Positions 62,356 through 64,000 of a stretch of 64,000 nucleotides of DNA are shown here, in pieces; position 1 is the stretch's first letter; each line of letters starts with the position of its first letter. Below the pieces are notes generated by a model. That model did no database searches and was not told the origin of the DNA. It was given only the letters and a program-made list of their open reading frames with translations. The stretch is from Microvirga calopogonii (lineage in GTDB: Bacteria > Pseudomonadota > Alphaproteobacteria > Rhizobiales > Beijerinckiaceae), in the NCBI RefSeq assembly GCF_003347665.1, contig NZ_QDGA01000025.1, forward strand, positions 1 through 64,000. Reading direction: 5' to 3'. Position numbers and translations under genes: made by a program.

Positions 62356-64000
62356 TTAGGTTGACGGTGCCTTCATTGGGGAATGAGCTTCACCTCTCTC
62401 ACCGTTGTTGTCCCCTCCTGCATCAAGTGCCCTCGAGGTCATGAAATGCACGATGCCCCCGGCCGGCATGGGGCGCCCGAAGTGGTAGCCCTGTCCCATG
62501 TCACAGCCGTGCTCCCGGAGAAACGACGCCTGCGCGGCGGTTTCAACCCCTTCAGCAACCACCCTGATGTCGAGGCTTTGACCAAGGCTCAGCACGGCTT
62601 TAACAATCGCTGCATCGTCCGTGTCCGTCTCCAGGCCATCCACGAAGGAACGATCAATTTTGAGAACATTGACCGGGAACAGCTTCAGGTGCGACAGCGA
62701 GGCATAACCGGTGCCGAAATCATCCAGCGCTATCGAAACCCCGCCTTCGCTCAAAGCGCGCAGCGTCTTCTGGGCATGTTCGACATTGTGGTCGAGGAAC
62801 ACCGTCTCAGTCACCTCCACTCCGAAACGGTTCGGCGGAATGCCGGCCTCCCGCAGGTGGGCGAGCACCCGTTGGGCATAATCATCGCGGCGGAACTCGG
62901 CGGACGAGGCATTGATTGAGACCCGGCCGATGTCGAGACCCGCATCGACCCAGCGACGCATGTCGCGGACCACACAGGCGAGCATGCGGGCACCAAGGGC
63001 AAGCCCGAGTTCCATGTCATCAAAAGCGGGTGCAAGGGTGTCAGGTGATTGGATCCCCATGCGGGGGTGGCGCCAGCGCAGGAGCGCCTCAAAGCCGGCG
63101 AGCCTCCCTGAGCCGAGCTCCACTTTCGGCTGATAGAAGGGCTCGATCCAATCGTGCTCTAACGCTCGGCGCGCGATTTCCAGAGCCGAGGCTGTTTTCT
63201 GCGCCTCATCGCGCATAATAGGCTTGAACATCGCGAACGTGCTGCGGGCCGTTGCCTTGCAGCTATACAGCGCAAGGTCCGCCTGCTTCAGAAGCTCCTC
63301 TGCGCTTAGGCTGTGCTCGCCAGAGATGGCGCCTCCAATGCTGGTGCGGCAGTCCAGCGTCTTGCCATTGTGCGTCAGGGGCTCTTGCATCTGCACCAGA
63401 ATGGCTTGAGCCACCGCCGCAACACTTTCCTCTCCGGCAACATCCGACAGGACGACGGCGAACTCGTCTCCACTCAGACGAGCAACCGTATCGGCGGCGC
63501 GAACGATACGACGCAGTCGCTGGCCGAACTCCTTCAACAGGGCATCGCCGGCATCGTGACCGAACTGGTCATTGATGTGCTTGAGATAATCCAGATCCAG
63601 GATCAGCAAACCAACCCTGCGCGACCGGTCTAAGGTGTCGTCGAGCGCCGCCCGCAGGCGCTCGACGAAGAACCTACGGTTGGGCAGGCCTGATAGATCG
63701 TCATGATAGGCGGCCCAGTGCAGTTGTTTCTCTGCTCGTTTCCTGTCGTGGATGTCCTCGACCGTTCCGTACCAGCGGACGACTGCGCCATGCTCATCTA
63801 GCCGAGGGGTCGCTCTGACGCGAAACCAGCGATAGCCGGCTTCCGCCAGGCACAGACGATACTCGATATCGACAGACCTGCGGCTGGCCACAGCGTCCAG
63901 CCAATGCTGCGCTACGGTTGGAACATCGTCCGGGTGCAGAGCCCTTATCCAACCCTGCCCGAGCGCCTCCTCGGGGGGCATTCCAGTCAGATTGCACCAC
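62356..64000 (-). CDS. PAS-GGDEF-EAL cyclic-di-GMP protein (N-terminally partial)
   Basis: At least 548 residues, open to the window edge. The first visible part (WCNLTGMPPEEALGQGW, RALHPDDVP, WYGTVEDIHDRKRAE) is a PAS domain with PAC motif, read in frame past the ATG at 63981, so the real start is outside. GGDEF domain: HDDLSGLPNRRFFVERL, LLILDLDYLKHINDQFGHDA and the active-site variant RLSGDEFAVVL. EAL domain: VELGSGRLAGFEALLRWRHP, VEVTETVFLDHN, IALDDFGTGYASLSHLKLFP, VVAEGVET. The EAL catalytic Glu, Asn and DDFGTGYSS-like residues are present, so phosphodiesterase activity is likely. SGDEF is compatible with cyclase activity. The PAS input suggests redox or ligand control. Confidence 0.92.
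   Translation of the reverse strand, partial: WCNLTGMPPEEALGQGWIRALHPDDVPTVAQHWLDAVASRRSVDIEYRLCLAEAGYRWFRVRATPRLDEHGAVVRWYGTVEDIHDRKRAEKQLHWAAYHDDLSGLPNRRFFVERLRAALDDTLDRSRRVGLLILDLDYLKHINDQFGHDAGDALLKEFGQRLRRIVRAADTVARLSGDEFAVVLSDVAGEESVAAVAQAILVQMQEPLTHNGKTLDCRTSIGGAISGEHSLSAEELLKQADLALYSCKATARSTFAMFKPIMRDEAQKTASALEIARRALEHDWIEPFYQPKVELGSGRLAGFEALLRWRHPRMGIQSPDTLAPAFDDMELGLALGARMLACVVRDMRRWVDAGLDIGRVSINASSAEFRRDDYAQRVLAHLREAGIPPNRFGVEVTETVFLDHNVEHAQKTLRALSEGGVSIALDDFGTGYASLSHLKLFPVNVLKIDRSFVDGLETDTDDAAIVKAVLSLGQSLDIRVVAEGVETAAQASFLREHGCDMGQGYHFGRPMPAGGIVHFMTSRALDAGGDNNGERGEAHSPMKAPST

Overview
This is a high-GC window from what looks like an alphaproteobacterium of the Hyphomicrobiales, closest in style to Methylobacterium or Microvirga. 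That placement is an inference. It rests on EcfG-type sigma factors with NepR-like domains, a DUF1127 protein, a general L-amino-acid binding protein relic and many Rhizobiales-style small hypotheticals. There is no rRNA, CRISPR array, replication origin or core housekeeping cluster. One tRNA(CAU) is present, and the whole window reads as accessory DNA.

Region 1 (1-34 kb) is a stress and repair island mixed with many gene relics. Probably intact genes: two PRC-barrel proteins, a CBS-domain protein, a dienelactone hydrolase next to a phosphoribosyltransferase, a DUF892 ferritin-like protein, a PEBP protein, an I78 inhibitor, a tandem UspA protein, protein-L-isoaspartate methyltransferase, Mn catalase, a YihY membrane protein and a CYTH-like protein. 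Two sigma factors (4.75 and 27.9 kb) each carry a NepR-like anti-sigma segment fused in front of an EcfG-type sigma, and a small stand-alone NepR-like protein lies at 23.6 kb. A clean GGAAC-N16-CGTT promoter precedes the Mn catalase and weaker versions precede a PRC-barrel gene and yihY, so the region may be a self-contained general-stress regulon. Relics include katG without its distal haem pocket, a response regulator, an amino-acid binding protein, a PRC-barrel, an amidase, an antitoxin-like protein, a DUF72 protein and an L,D-transpeptidase with a frameshift in its lipoprotein signal. An ISKra4-type element carrying a pRiA4b ORF-3-like passenger occupies 17.8-20.1 kb. A family of three ~188-bp elements with terminal inverted repeats (9.6, 29.8, 35.5 kb) and a separate ~310-bp inverted-repeat element (20.8 kb) look like non-autonomous mobile elements.

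Region 2 (36-59.6 kb) is a compact catabolic island. The plus-strand operon encodes a branched-chain-type ABC importer (binding protein, two permeases, two ATPases), an M20 carbamoylase/allantoate-amidohydrolase-type enzyme, an M81 MlrC-type protease, a GntR/FCD regulator and a truncated Lrp regulator. The converging minus-strand operon reads IclR regulator, a fused hydantoinase/oxoprolinase A+B protein of about 1290 residues, a dipeptide-type ABC importer (five genes), a DUF917 protein and a second HyuA-type protein. A CPG2-type M20 peptidase is divergent from iclR. Together these genes suggest import and opening of a cyclic amide (hydantoin, lactam, oxoproline or small cyclic peptide) followed by amidase and peptidase steps. 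The real substrate is unknown. An IS6-family element sits between the two converging operons. Related IS6 termini lie on both sides of the island, as a full element at 34.2 kb and a 163-bp fragment at 60.07 kb in the same orientation.

Region 3 (59.6-64 kb) holds a pile-up of a truncated IS110 element, the IS6 fragment and another complete IS6 element. This has cut the 5' part off an ABC permease gene, followed by an intact partner permease. The window ends inside a PAS-GGDEF-EAL protein read on the minus strand.
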